From contig NC_090176.1 of assembly GCF_024679245.1 (NCBI RefSeq), positions 21,812,793-21,876,792 of the forward strand: 64,000 nucleotides of DNA, written 5' to 3'. The notes below the pieces were generated by a model, which was given only the letters and a program-made list of their open reading frames with translations, did no database searches and was not told the origin of the DNA. This stretch comes from Pseudorasbora parva. Taxonomy: Eukaryota > Chordata > Actinopteri > Cypriniformes > Gobionidae. Numbering within the stretch: position 1 is the stretch's first letter; the number at the start of each line of letters is the position of its first letter. Shown piece by piece: positions 1 through 10,941 of the stretch. Position numbers and translations under genes: made by a program.

Positions 1-555
1 CTTACTAAAATAAGCATTTCTGCAAAAATAAAAGCGGAAACCGAGGGTAACACAAGATATGACGCAATTGGCAAGCGACTCTCTCACACGTCCTGGTTCT
101 CTGGTTAAAAAGGCATTTTATTTTCTCAAGATTTACAAATAGAAGTATTCAACTGAACAAAGTATATAACACTGGCTTAGTGTTTTTTTTAAAAATATTT
201 TACTGATTTTTTTAAATTACATAGTGTACCTTTAATAATGAGAGTTGGACCCTAAACTAAAGTGTGACTAAATTAATTAATCAAACTTATTTAATAATCA
301 ATAGCTCAAACATTTTAATTGCACATAGGCATTTTTTATATCATCTTTTTGATAACAGATTTTTTTCTACTTCTGTTTGTTATAATAAAAATATTTCAAC
401 TTGGTAAACTATGTTTTTATGACAGATTTATTCAAACATATATTAAATAATGAAGATAGCACTAACAGGTAAGGTAAAAATATAATTAATATGTAGTGCA
501 TACATAGGCCTGTATTTAGCCAAATCTCTAGAGTTTTTGTTTTTGTTTGTTCTAG
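1..555. other. AT-rich DNA, no gene seen
   Basis: Very AT-rich sequence with poly-T and poly-A runs. I see no ORF of note, inverted repeat or recognisable repeat family. Confidence 0.5.
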
Positions 556-562
556 CTAAATC

Positions 563-1062
563 CGTGCGCACACCGTGCGATTTTGCCCACGATTTTGGCC
601 GTCTGAGACAAATTTAGCAAATCCTAAAAGATTCCTCTGATCCTAGGCATGAACGTCTTTGGTCGTTAGTTTGACATGTTGAATTTTACCTCAGACGAAA
701 ATTCTGGCAGTGTCAGAAGATTTGCCACACAATCCTGCAGTGTGACTTCTCACGACGACGGTCAAATGTCTCGGTTTTCAAGACAAACTATGACCAAAAC
801 GAGAGATTTCTTTGTAGCCAGCATTTCAGTCCCGCGTGTAATGCAGCTCACTGTCAGCGACCGCGTCATTCATTGATGATATAAAACTCCGGACGAGTTT
901 TCTTGCGCATCCATTTTAGCGCGCCTCGACTATCGTACAGTCTGACATTAATGACAACTGAGATCTTACAGTGTGACATGGCTTACATCGGGAATATGTT
1001 CGTACAATCTGACAAGGGACATTCGCAAAGGATTTTGAAAAATCGCACTGTGCAGGACCCTT
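563..1062 (+). mobile_element. Harbinger-like MITE, copy 1
   Basis: Close relative of the element at 11001-11436. They share the left end (CACCGTGCGATTTTGCCCACG here), the 'cgtctttggtcgttagtttgacatg' type block around 650-680, and the right end (AAAAATCGCACTGTGCAGGACCC). The ends are imperfect inverted repeats built on CACTGTGCGATTTT. This copy holds about 60-90 bases not present in the other. It has no transposase coding. Harbinger-type assignment comes from the TTA duplication of the sister copy; the duplication here is not clean. Confidence 0.6.
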
Positions 1063-1172
1063 ATATATATGTTTATGGCAAATTCTGCAAGGTTTCTGTC
1101 CCTCCATTGACAGTCTATGCACCTACCATTTTCAAGCCCCAGGAAGGTAAAGACATCATTAAAGTAATCCAT
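1063..1172 (-). repeat. Fragment of a common teleost interspersed repeat
   Basis: Contains the block 'ccaggaaggtaaagacatc' followed by 'attaaagtaatccatg', which I recognise as part of a widespread cyprinid repeat that ends in a 'gggtgaactaaccctttaa' type terminus. Only an internal fragment is present, between the MITE and the minisatellite. Confidence 0.45.
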
Positions 1173-1885
1173 GGGGTTTAAATTTAATGTTATGGTGGAT
1201 CGTGTTCCGGCGGTCCAAGTTCCAGTGGATTCTATTCCAGTGGTCCCAGATCTGGTGGATCGTATTCCGGGGGTCCCTGTGCCGGTGGTCCCTGTGCCGG
1301 TGGTCCCTGTGCCGGTGGTCCCAGTTCCGGTGGTCCCTGTGCCGGTGGATCGTGTTCCGGTGGATCGTATTCTGGGGGTCCTAGTTTCGGTGGTCCCAGT
1401 TGTCCCGGTTCCAGGAGACCCAGTTCCGGGGGTCCCAGTTCCAGTGGATTCTATTCCAATGGTCCCAGATCCAGTGGATCGTATTCCGGGGGTCCCGATG
1501 CCGGTGGTCCCTGTGCCGGTGGTCCCAGTTCCGGTGGTCCCTGTGCCGGTGGATCGTATTCCGGGGGTCCTAGTTCCGGTGGTCCCAGTTGTCCCGGTTC
1601 CAGGGGACCCAGTTCCGGGGGTCCCAGTTCCAGTGGATTCTATTCCAGTGGTCCCAGATCCAGTGGATCGTATTCCGGGGGTCCCTGTGCCGGTGGTCCC
1701 AGTTCTGGTGGATCGTGTTTCAGTGGTCCCAGTTCCGGTGGTCCCAGTTCCGGTGGATTGTGTTCTGGTGGTCTCTGTGCCAGTGGTCCCTGTACACGTG
1801 GTCCCTTTGCCAGTGAATCGTGTTTCGGTGGTCCCAATTCTAGGGGATCGGGTTCCAGTGGTCCCAGTGCCGGTGGACGCTGCTG
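1173..1885 (+). repeat. Proline/valine-coding 15-bp minisatellite
   Basis: Tandem array of a 15-base unit of form GGTCCC(A/T)GT(T/G)CCGGT, interspersed with GGATCGT variants. The block around 1222 recurs near 1441 and 1631, so a higher-order period of about 190-220 bases is visible. It keeps an open frame at 1171-2193 (340 codons) rich in VPVVPVPVDRIPG-type repeats. Other frames also stay open because the unit length is a multiple of three, so coding is not proven. It runs into an LTR at 2194, and fish gypsy-type elements can carry proline-rich sequence between pol and the 3' LTR. It is therefore probably the 3' internal end of that element. Confidence 0.6.
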
Positions 1886-2193
1886 GGCCGGAAATGTCTC
1901 CCAGGCACTCTGCTCTGGCCTGGTGCCAGAACTCGGCGGGCCATCTTGGCCGCCTAAACCCTGCGGGCCCTCTTGGCCGCCTAAGCTCTGTGGGCCACCC
2001 TGGCCTCCTGAACTTTTTCTTTTCCCCGTTCCTCCCTGGTTTACCCCTCCTTTGTCTGTTCCTTCCTTTTCTGTCCCTCCCGTCCCGCCCTGGTCTGTCC
2101 CTCCAGTGCCCCCCTGGTCTTTCCCTCCCGCCCCACCCCGTTCTGTCCCTACCATCCCTAGTGGAGTGTCCGCCTTCCTTAAGGAGGGGGTAA
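1886..2193 (+). mobile_element. Gypsy-type 3' internal end with polypurine tract
   Basis: Pyrimidine-rich proline-coding tail (tccctcc, cctggt repeats) continuing the frame from the minisatellite to a stop at 2191-2193. The purine run AAGGAGGGGGTAA (about 2181-2193) directly precedes a TG-starting LTR, the position of a polypurine tract for plus-strand priming. No protease, RT or integrase sequence lies upstream, so the element is 5'-truncated or interrupted. Confidence 0.5.
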
Positions 2194-2555
2194 TGTCACA
2201 TGCCTGTCCTGTCTTTTGTGCACATGTGGGTTTTGTTATGTTGAGCATATGCTCCTGTCATTGTCTGATCCCTCCCTCTTGTTATCTGATTAGTGTTTGA
2301 TTTCTCCCACCTGTTCCTCTTGATTTCTTTCCTTTATAAGCTCCTTATGTTTGTCAGTCTTTGTCGGATTGTTGTACTGTCTGTCTACATCTCTCGGTTT
2401 CCCTGTGACCCTTTCTGGTATGTGTTTTGTATGTTATTATTCTGATTATCTGTTTTTCCCCTTCGTGGGTTTTTGTTTTAAGTTTGTTTTATTTGTTAAT
2501 AAAGATCTCCTTTTTGCACTTGAATCCTCGCATCAGTTTTTCTTTGTATCTAACA
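2194..2555 (+). mobile_element. LTR of a gypsy-like retrotransposon (3' LTR)
   Basis: A 362-bp unit starting TGTCACATG and ending ATCTAACA, so the short TGT...ACA terminal inversion is present. It has a TATA-like TTTATAAG at about 2333 and a poly(A) signal AATAAA at about 2498, in the order expected of U3-R-U5. It follows a polypurine tract. No second LTR is seen in the window, so this is a remnant. Ty3/gypsy assignment is inferred from overall style because no pol sequence is present. Confidence 0.6.
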
Positions 2556-3769
2556 ATAATTGCATTCATGAGAAATTGAACAGGTGTTCCAAATAATCTG
2601 AGTGTATTAATTTTAAACGTATATCAACATTTAATAAAAACAACTTGAGAAAATCTGATTTTGTGATATAACATTATAATGAGTTCACTGTTGTAATATA
2701 GAATGCTGTGAATACACTGAAAACATCAATTGCATGTGTACACATACTATATCACTTCTCTTTATATTTTCCTGTGATTATGAAGTTGGGCTCTCATTTA
2801 AATTATGCATATCTAAACTCTTAAATTATGAGAATTTAGTGAACCCTTGATGGTGAGAGGTCACAAGTGGTGTTTACTTTCTGCCACCTCAGTCGCAACA
2901 CTGCATCAAGCACACATAGAAAAGTCATGCATCAAATTATGCATAAAACTTCAAGCCCAGGGGGGCGCACTCTCTGGTACACAACAGAGCCCAAATTAAT
3001 CTCTGTCATTACTAATGCAATCGCAGACTCTTTGTTTAATAAACAGTTTGTCAGTGATTTATTGTAGGGTGACTGTAATTTGATTGCCAGAGGAACAGGG
3101 CGGATATGCATATGGCAGCCGGTTCAGATAAACAGAATTATTAGTGCCTGTTAGCACGAAGCAGACATCACAGTCACACCGCACCGCAAGCTTAGAGGAG
3201 GGATGGGGGGCGGGAGGGGGCAATTACCCCCAAATTACATAATCAGCCCCTGACGGATGATTCCTCTCGTCCGTTACAGCCCCCGCAGAACGCATCCACA
3301 CAAACGCAATAATGTCAAAGAAACGAAGGAATGCCTAATAACTTGTGTTTTGTGCTTGTGTTGCTTCTCTCTCTCTTCTCGGCTTGATTTAAGCACTGAG
3401 GCTGTAAGGTCTCTGTCTGGCCTCAGTTAATATAGTGAGGAATGATGATGACTTTTCTGCGTGCCTCTGAGAGGAAATGCCCAATCAAGCTGTTTTCTCT
3501 TCAGTTTTGCCCAACTTTGAGCAAACTTTGATGATCCAACGAGTGCCATTATTGCCCCTTCTTTTGAGATGTTAAGATCAAGGTTTTTTTCCCCTGTGAT
3601 TCTGGTGCACTATAGGCAAATGGAAAATGTAGCCTACAATACTCATAAAATAAGATATTTTGAAAGGAAAAATGTGTCCATTTAAATGAGACTCAAAACA
3701 GTCCAAAGTAGATGAACAAAGAACAAAGTTCTGTATATTATCTTCTATATTTTGCTTCTCAGAAGAAAG
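2556..3769. other. No gene seen; possible conserved non-coding stretch
   Basis: No repeat family or coding frame recognised. The part at about 3060-3360 is less AT-rich, with homeobox-like TAATTACCC and ATTA motifs and low repetitiveness. That could suggest conserved non-coding DNA, but alignment would be needed to support it. Confidence 0.35.
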
Positions 3770-3845
3770 TCATGCAAGTTTAGAATGACATGAGGGTGCG
3801 TAAATAAACACAGAATTATAACGTTTGGGTGAATCATCCCTTTAA
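3770..3845 (+). repeat. Terminal fragment of a common cyprinid repeat
   Basis: The blocks 'gaatgacatgagggtg' and 'gggtgaatcatcccttta' match the 3' end of a very common teleost interspersed repeat ('...gggtgaactatccctttaa'). Only about 75 bases remain. Confidence 0.5.
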
Positions 3846-3914
3846 CTGTTTTTGAGTGTTTGAAACAATATGTGTACTGGATTAGTTAAGAGTGGATTTA
3901 TATGGGAAAGGAGT

Positions 3915-3916
<2 letters not shown>

Positions 3917-4009
<93 letters not shown>

Positions 4010-4010
4010 G

Positions 4011-4042
<32 letters not shown>
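3917..4042 (+). repeat. (CT)n microsatellite
   Basis: About 100 bases of pure CT, then CTGTCT interruptions to 4042. It abuts a Tc1 transposase fragment directly. The long Leu/Ser and Arg/Glu frames across it are artefacts. Confidence 0.97.
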
Positions 4043-4529
4043 GCTTACCTGGGGAACACATGGCACCACGATGCACTCTGGGAAGAAGGCAAGCCGGCAG
4101 AGGCAGTGTGATGCTTTGGGCAATATTTTGCTGAAACGTTGGGTCTTGCCATTCATGTGGATGTTACTTTGACACGTACAACCTACCTAAGCATTGTTGC
4201 AGAGCATGTACACCCTTTCATAGAAATGGTATTTCCTGGTGGCTGTGGCCTCTTTCAGCAGGATAATGCGCTCTTACACAAAGCAAACATGGTTCAGTGG
4301 TTTGAGGAGCACAACGAGTTTGAGGTGTTGACTTGGCTTCCGAATTCCCCAGATCTCAATCCAATCGAGCATCTGTGGGATGTGCTGAAAAATCAAATCT
4401 GATCCATGGAGGCCCCACTTCGAAACTTACAGGACTTAAAGGATCTGCTGCTAACATCTTGATGCCAGATATCACAGCACACCTTTAGGGGTCTAGTGGA
4501 GTCCATGCCTTGATGGGTGAGGGCTATTT
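4043..4529 (+). pseudogene. Tc1-like transposase, C-terminal fragment
   Basis: Encodes the C-terminal half of a Tc1/mariner DDE transposase. The frame starting near 4047 gives a LGRRQAGRGSVMLW block, including the Gly-rich region. After a stop and a one-base frameshift near 4134, the frame 4139-4402 gives FQQDNALLHKAN (second catalytic Asp) and [17 protein letters not shown] (catalytic Glu in NPIEHLW). Beyond the stop at about 4400 the homology continues as MEAPLRNLQDLKDLLLTS and GLVESMP, with another stop. Both ends are missing. The N-terminal half and terminal repeat of this same family occur separately at 35733-36176. Confidence 0.85.
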
Positions 4530-4732
4530 TATATTTGTTATATACACTGCTCAGATCTCAATGGGAAAAAAAATATCATGCTGGATAACTATACTAATAT
4601 ACACTGGGTAATGTGTTATGAACTAAAGGATGCCACATCGTTTTATGGAAATGAAAATAATCAACCTACAAAGGACTAATTTCTAAGACACCCTGAAAAT
4701 AAAAGTGAAAAATTATGCAGCAGGCTAGTCCA

Positions 4733-5185
4733 TTTTGCTGAAATTTCCTTGCAGCAACTCGCCGTGTGATTCCGCGTGAATGTCTACACCGAAACGAACC
4801 ATTATCTCTGCATGTATGTCTACTACGCCAAGGGATTCCACCATCCTGATCTCACAGAGTATGCTTTTCCTCCTTGCACAAAGGATCAGATACCGGTCCT
4901 GCTGATGGGCTAAGGACCTTCTACCTGGGCCCTTCCCAGCCCTTCTAGAGTAACTGTCTGTCTCCTCGAATCTCCTTCATGCTCATGAGACTGCGCTGGG
5001 AGGGGAGACAAAGCAAATCTTCTAACAATGGCACGTATTGCTGTGCCATCCTGAAGGAGTTGGACTGCCTCTGCAATCTCTTTAGGGTCCAGGTATCGCC
5101 TCATCCTACCAGTTATGACACTGACCCTAGCCAAATGCAAAACTGGTGAAAAACAGTTTGGGGGGGTCGTCTCATTGTTGCCCAT
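4733..5185 (-). pseudogene. Tc1-like transposase, N-terminal DNA-binding remnant
   Basis: The minus-strand frame 5185-4910 contains RMRRYLDPKEIAEAVQLLQD and GTAIRAIVRRFALS. This is the paired-like helix-turn-helix of a fish Tc1 family, roughly residues 28-58 of the frame. It then shifts frame, and the later SHEHEGDSR tail is a degraded second helix-turn-helix. No DDE catalytic sequence follows. The start Met at 5185 (MGNNET...) is a plausible but unproven original start. Confidence 0.7.
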
Positions 5186-5581
5186 CTAGTGCACCTCTTG
5201 TTAATTTCATTAACGATAAAGTAGCTGAAACTGATTAACAACCCCCTCTGCTACTTAACTGACCAGATCAATATCCCCGGAGTTTAAGGCCTAGTCCACA
5301 CGTACACAGGTATTTTTATTACCAGAGTTTTTCCTCCGTTTTAAAAAACAATCGCGTCCACATGAGAACGCAAAACTACGCTATGATTGGCTGCTTGATT
5401 TCCACATGGGTCCCATCCACGGCACTGATCCACATTACACTGACTGAGGGATGCCATGGGCTCAAGTGAAACACTTCTACAAGTTCCTTTACTTTGGACG
5501 CAGTGACAGGTAACTGCAGTAGCGTACCGTGGGGTTTCAGTCAGGGCCTTCACTAACGATCAACACGCCCCACGCCATAAC

Positions 5582-5582
<1 letters not shown>

Positions 5583-5638
<56 letters not shown>

Positions 5639-5880
5639 TTTTGTGACATATGGGGACATTCCATAGGCGCAATGGTTTTTATACCGTACAAACCGTATTT
5701 TCTATCCCCCTACACTGCCACTGCCCCTAAACCTACCCATCACATGAAACATTCTGCATTTTTACTTTCTAAAAAAAACCTCATCCTGTATGATTTATAA
5801 GCATTTTGAAAAGTGACATGGCCAATGTCCTCATATTTCACCCTCTCCTGTGTGTCATAATACACACACACACACAAAAT
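5583..5880 (+). repeat. (CA)n tract with CA-associated interspersed repeat
   Basis: A (CA)n run at 5583-5632 leads into a block with TATGGGGACATTCCATAGGC, CTACACTGCCACTGCCCC and CCTACCCATCAC, ending in a short second CA run near 5863. The same block occurs at 61101-61742 (twice) and, inverted and diverged, at 29104-29345. It lies inside the 5288-7017 element. Confidence 0.75.
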
Positions 5881-6462
5881 ACAATAATGCACTGTACGCA
5901 ATACTACTACGAACTTTGCTTTCATAGTGTACACGCGAGACAAAAAGGCAATTTGACTATTTATTGATGATACTGCACTCACGTGTCACCGTGTAGGCAA
6001 ATGGTGAAAAGAATCAAAATCAGCTGGCACAAATACTCTTAAACAAACAAAAATATGGACCAACAGAACATCCAAAGAAACAGAAAAAACACTGCTTGTT
6101 AGCTAACATTACCGGCTTGACATCAGGATCGATCATTCGCACGCAGCCTGTCATCCGCGGCGGCCATAGTTTATTTCACACAGAATTCTCACAACCCGCG
6201 AAAAGTTCAGACGGCTGATGACATCAGCAGGGGGTAGCACACCGACACATCGCTGGGCCTCTGGGCCGTTCTATCACTACACATCAAATTTTGATTGGCT
6301 AATGACCCACGTCAGTCAAAGCTATGGTCCAATGGAAAATAGCAGCTTCAATGGAAGGCAAGCTATTCTACTAGTGCTGGTCCTCGGGGCTGTGATGCGT
6401 TTAGATGATGACATATGGAAAATACACCAAAAATAAATACATTCTTTCTGGAAATATAATCG

Positions 6463-6470
<8 letters not shown>

Positions 6471-6505
<35 letters not shown>
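6471..6505. repeat. (AT)n microsatellite
   Basis: Pure AT dinucleotide run inside the TIR element at 5288-7017. Confidence 0.95.
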
Positions 6506-6506
<1 letters not shown>

Positions 6507-7076
6507 GATTTTGACAGGGCCAGCAGAGAAGGCCCTGCTGGCCCTGACGGCCCACCACTGGGTAACTGTATATACACAGGTGCAGGGCCGAAGTGGACTG
6601 TAATAGCTTCACACACTTGCTTTACTATATTGTATTATTGCATTCTGGCCCCTTTGTTCTGCAATACAATGGAATAACTGAACATGTATCTGTAGGCTAT
6701 AGATGTGATAAGCGCTGTTAGTAGAGTCCACCGCATAGACTCGACTCACGGAAATCAAAAGGAGATAACGTGGACAATCTGACGTCAAACAAAGGAGAGA
6801 ACGGCGCACACTTTGATTTTAAAAAGCCGAAATCTCCGGTTTCACCATCTACACGACAACGCTGTAACCGGAGTTTCTAAAAATCTTCACCCTGGCTGGA
6901 GTTTTCAAAAAAGTCCGGTTTCAGTAACCGGATACAGCGTTTGCGTGTGGACGAACAGCCAAACCGTGTAGAAAAAGCTGTGGTTTTGAAAATACCTGTG
7001 TTCGTGTGTACAGGCCCTAAGTGACTTAATGCTATTTTCTGATTAAAAAGTGTTCCTTTAATTTTTTTGAGCAGTG

Positions 7077-7585
7077 TAAATATTTGTAAGATGCTGGAAA
7101 AACATTATATGGAAGCTTGTTTCCACCACAAAATAAAGCAATTTAAAAGATATGTGCGAGTTTTTATTTCACTTTTCCCCCCAAAATTGTGTTTATATCT
7201 TGTAATTCTGACTTTATAACCTACAATTCTGATTTTTCTCAGAACTGCATTTCATAAAGTCAGTATTGTGAGTTCTAAAGCCATAATTACCTTTTTCTTT
7301 TTTTTATTCTGTGGCGGAAACAAGCATTCATAATACAGCAACAACCCAATTTAACCAATGATTCATAATTAATCAGTTTATTATTCTTATTATTATTTAA
7401 TTAAAGGTGCCGAAATGCTGTTGCAACCCAGTTAATCTCCTGATTTTAGGCCATTATGCCAAGTTTTCTGTTGATTTTATATTGTTTTATATTGTTTTCT
7501 AATGATACCACAACTCCAAAAATCCTCTTCACCAATCTTAAAATCATCCAATGTCTTGAAATCTTCTAAATGATGCAAGCGTTTT
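7077..7585. other. No gene seen
   Basis: AT-rich sequence between two transposable elements. Nothing recognisable. Confidence 0.5.
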
Positions 7586-9171
7586 AAAGGGGTCATTTAA
7601 TGGTACATGCACTTTTACAAGTTGATTGTATGGAAATGTGTGTTGGCAGTGCCTATACTCAATCATCCTATATTGATAAAAATCCATCCAGTGTTTTTTT
7701 AATAATCTCCTTATATGTTTTCCCCTGTCTCATATCAAATTACAGCTCGCTTTCTATGTATGACGTTCTCAGTATAATTCATAATCCCACATTTATATTG
7801 AATAACGTGTTATGGTTATTGTGTTATTACAAACTGTGTACGCTGGTGATAAAGGTAACGTGGTTACACTACACCAAGCTTACTTTTGTAGATGGTTTAT
7901 AACGGTTTCTGTTAAAACATTCCCGTGGTGACCTAATGTCAGTGCTTCAGCACTGCAAAGAAAATATAACGTTGCGCAGCACTGACAAGCCTACATCTAC
8001 CGAAAACAAGTTTTTCATGACCATTAGCTGTAACATCAATCTGTCAATAAACTAACGTATACATCCATAAACACATAGCATTCGTATCTTACTACGGTAC
8101 CCTGCCAATACAAAGATAGATCAAAGTGACATTACGTTAACCAACCATTCAGAAACGTCCTGTTCGAGCCTTAATTGTTGGGCCGTCATCTTTTTCCGGG
8201 TCCGACTACGGTTCAAATTGATATGGTTGCACAGATGTGTCCTCAGAGACTTCCATTGCCATTCTTTCTCCAAAATATACCTTCAACTGGCAACACTCCA
8301 CATGCGTTATGTTAAAGGTCCCATTCTTCGCGTGTTTTCGAAGCTTTGATTATGTTTACAGTGTGCAATATAACATGAGTTCATGTTTCGCGTGTAAAAA
8401 GACAGTATTTTTCACTCAATTTACTTATCTGTACAGCGCTGTTTCCTCTGTCCTAAAAACGGCCTGATGATTTCCTTGTTCTATGAAGTCCCTCCTTCAG
8501 AAACACGTAACGAGTTCTGATTGGGCCAGCGCTTCCCGTGTTGTGATTGGACAGCAGCTTAGCACACTATGCCGGGAAAGGTCCCACCTCTTACTATAAC
8601 GGGGAGATGCAAGTGCTGAATGCGCTCTCATCGCCACGTGGGAGAGCAACAAGACCACGCCCCTATTTTGCGAGTTCTTGTGGGCGGAGGGTTAGTCAAC
8701 GAACGGTTCCAGTGACATCATTCCTGCAGGAAGTGCACGGGTGTACTACAAACTGGCCGTTAGCTGTAGGCTTTGAAAGGGAACTTCAAAAAAATAAATA
8801 AAATGTATTAAGTTAAATAAAATATCTCGCTTGGCATTGAACTTTGAGCTTTATAATTTTACAGGTATTATTTATGCTCTAACAGCAACATTACACACTA
8901 ACTAAAGTTTGAAAGATGGAATCGCAAAGAACGGGACCTTTAAACCGCCCCACAGAACAGAGGGGCGGGGTGAGCAAAGCTCATTATCATTTAAATAAAG
9001 TCACATGCACTGATATGGCTTGCTGAAAACAGAGCTATTTTTGACCAGGTAAAATGAGTGTTTTCTTACAATACTAAGGATGATTTTTAATTCAAGTAAA
9101 ATACAAACTTTTCATTTAGACACTAAAGAATTATATTAGCTTGTACACAAATGGCATTTAATGACCCCTTT
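7586..9171. mobile_element. 1.6 kb TTAA-type TIR element
   Basis: Left end AAAGGGGTCATTTAATG and right end CATTTAATGACCCCTTT are inverted. The left flank is TTAA and the right TTAT, consistent with a TTAA target duplication carrying one mutation (piggyBac or Kolobok type). The interior has CpG-rich blocks such as CGCCACGTGGGAGAGC and no transposase frame. Short frames inside (for example 8237-8467, 8547-8801) resemble no protein I know. I recognise the terminus as a common cyprinid non-autonomous family. Confidence 0.65.
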
Positions 9172-10470
9172 ATATTACTGCTTACTTAGTGTTTTAAATC
9201 AAGGCGCCTCTTCATATGTCATACGTGTGAACACAATTCCCATGTGTGTGGTTGATATTGTGATAGCACATTCATTGAACTTAACCCACACTTAATAAGA
9301 TCTTGTTTAGTAAGGAAAACAGGCAGGTTGAATGCAACCTACTGTCTTCTCACTGTCGACCACTAGATGGCACTGTGTAACAGATGGGGTTACCCCACAA
9401 GCCCAGTCCTCTGAATACTGTAATGATCCAGCAGTATAACACAATGACCTCCAGTGCCCTGCCTGCTCTGTTGATCGAGCGACTCAAGTGTTCCTTCTGA
9501 TTTGCAGGTAGAATTCTAATTTTGAGTTTGCAGGAAGTGCATTGACATCTAGAAACAAACCTTTGGATTGTGCATAAACAAAACCCAGCATCGCCGCAAT
9601 GCATTCTCCAGCTGCATCTGAAAAGAGAGTAATGAATAAACATTAAGCAAATAGTGTACAAATATAGGCTATACACAACCTAATTTCCATGTGTTGATAC
9701 ATTTCACAGATGGGTTATTTGAGGTATTGTTGGTTGGAGGTGGAATCCTGGTGTGAATTTCACCTTAGTGATTATTAAACTCAATTCTCTCTGTAAAACA
9801 CAAGCTATGCACACAAACCCATCTCTGATTAATGATGTGTGAACATTTTCATAACTGTACCAACATGGAGGAAGCTGAGATCAAGACCAAGGCAGGACCA
9901 AGACCAGACCAGCACTCCTTAAATTCAGAGAGATCCACATTGCCACCTGATAAATGACTTATAACCTATAATAAATGACTTATCAATTTATTAGAATGAG
10001 ACACTATAGAGCTGTTACCAATCAAATTAAATCATTAACAACACAATTCACCTTTGCACTACAGAGGTGATACAGAAGAAATGGTAAATTACAAATGCAT
10101 AAATAATGTCGAGGATAATGTTTAAAAAAATAATAATTAATGAATGTTTGTTAAAGCAATATCATGTTTGCATACATGCTCAAATTTGTGAAAACAGCTC
10201 ACTTGCTCTTGTGATATTGGTTAATTATATCATGTTATAAATCCAGTTCTCATACAAGAACTTTTTGCATAACTTTTTTCAATATCTTGAATTTTGTGAG
10301 CATTTGTATTCCTTTTGGTGACATTTTCAACACAATCCAATCAACACAAAAAAATCAATAATTAATTTCTGAATCGGCACATTAAATCAAATTAGAAATG
10401 TTATTGATTGCATCTGATTTAAAGCAGTACGCTTTACATCCAATCGCATTAATGATGTTAATAAATAAAT
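9172..10470. other. No gene seen
   Basis: Mostly unique-looking AT-rich DNA. A short 'gatcaagaccaaggcagg' block near 9880 resembles the repeat described at 10480-10655. Confidence 0.4.
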
Positions 10471-10479
10471 CAGGCAATG

Positions 10480-10655
10480 CACTGGCAATTTTTTAATATC
10501 TCAGCAGCCGTGACTGGTCTTGAAACTAAATCCAGAGTCCTCTTAGTCTGAATCCGAGACAAGACAGAGTACAAATGTGGTTGAGATCGAGACAAGACAA
10601 AGACCATAAAAAATGATCTTAAGACCGGTCTCAAAACCAAGAGTACAACACTACA
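10480..10655 (+). repeat. Fragment of a common fish interspersed repeat
   Basis: Contains GACTGGTCTTGAAACTAAAT, CCGAGACAAGACAGAG and CAAAACCAAGAGTACAACAC, blocks I associate with a widespread fish repeat built on 'gagaccgagacaagacc'. No ends defined. Confidence 0.45.
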
Positions 10656-10941
10656 TTTAACTAACAATCCTCATCTACACTGGTGTTTCCATTGCATTTC
10701 AGTAACGATCTCTGTCTACACTGCGTGACCAAAATGACGGTTGCACACTGGGTATGCACGTACAAATGTAAAAATGTGCTTCTTGCACATGTAGACAGCT
10801 GCAGTATTGCAATACAGCATTTAACTGCACAATGGCTGCTAAGGACCACGAAGTCAGCAGAGCATGCAGTTCCGTTTCCATGTTATTGTTTACGGTCGTC
10901 AAGGCTGGTATGTTACAGAGCCGTTGAAAGAGACAGCTCTG

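Larger units (their letters stand above)
5288..7017. mobile_element. 1.7 kb TIR element with TAA duplication (Harbinger-like)
   Basis: Inverted ends of about 29 bp: GGCCTAGTCCACACGTACAC at the left, and the complement of the right end begins GGGCCTGTACACACGAACAC; both continue into CAGGTATTTT. TAA flanks both sides (5285-5287 and 7018-7020). A 3-bp TWA duplication is typical of PIF/Harbinger. No transposase frame is seen. The element contains a CA-associated repeat and an (AT)n tract. A fragment of the same family lies at 36285-36500. Confidence 0.7.
4545..7076 (-). mobile_element. Defective Tc1-like element split by a TIR insertion
   Basis: Ends are CACTGCTCA at 4545 and TGAGCAGTG ending at 7076, each flanked by TA, the Tc1/mariner signature. 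The element reads on the minus strand: 5' TIR at the right, transposase start near 5185, remnants to about 4730. Most of the transposase is deleted. A 1730-bp foreign element (5288-7017) sits between the gene and the right TIR, leaving about 0.8 kb of Tc1 sequence. Confidence 0.8.

Noticed and set aside
1640..2248. Minus-strand Gly/Pro-rich frame resembling a collagen-like protein
   Set aside because: Shadow of the 15-bp minisatellite; the plus strand is equally open and leads into an LTR.
3842..4172. Long Leu/Ser and Arg/Glu frames across the CT repeat
   Set aside because: Translations of a dinucleotide microsatellite, open in several frames on both strands.
4043..5185. Single Tc1 element with an internal inversion (C-terminal part on plus, N-terminal part on minus)
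   Set aside because: The minus-strand part has its own TA-flanked ends at 4545 and 7076 and belongs to a different Tc1 family; the two are separate elements.
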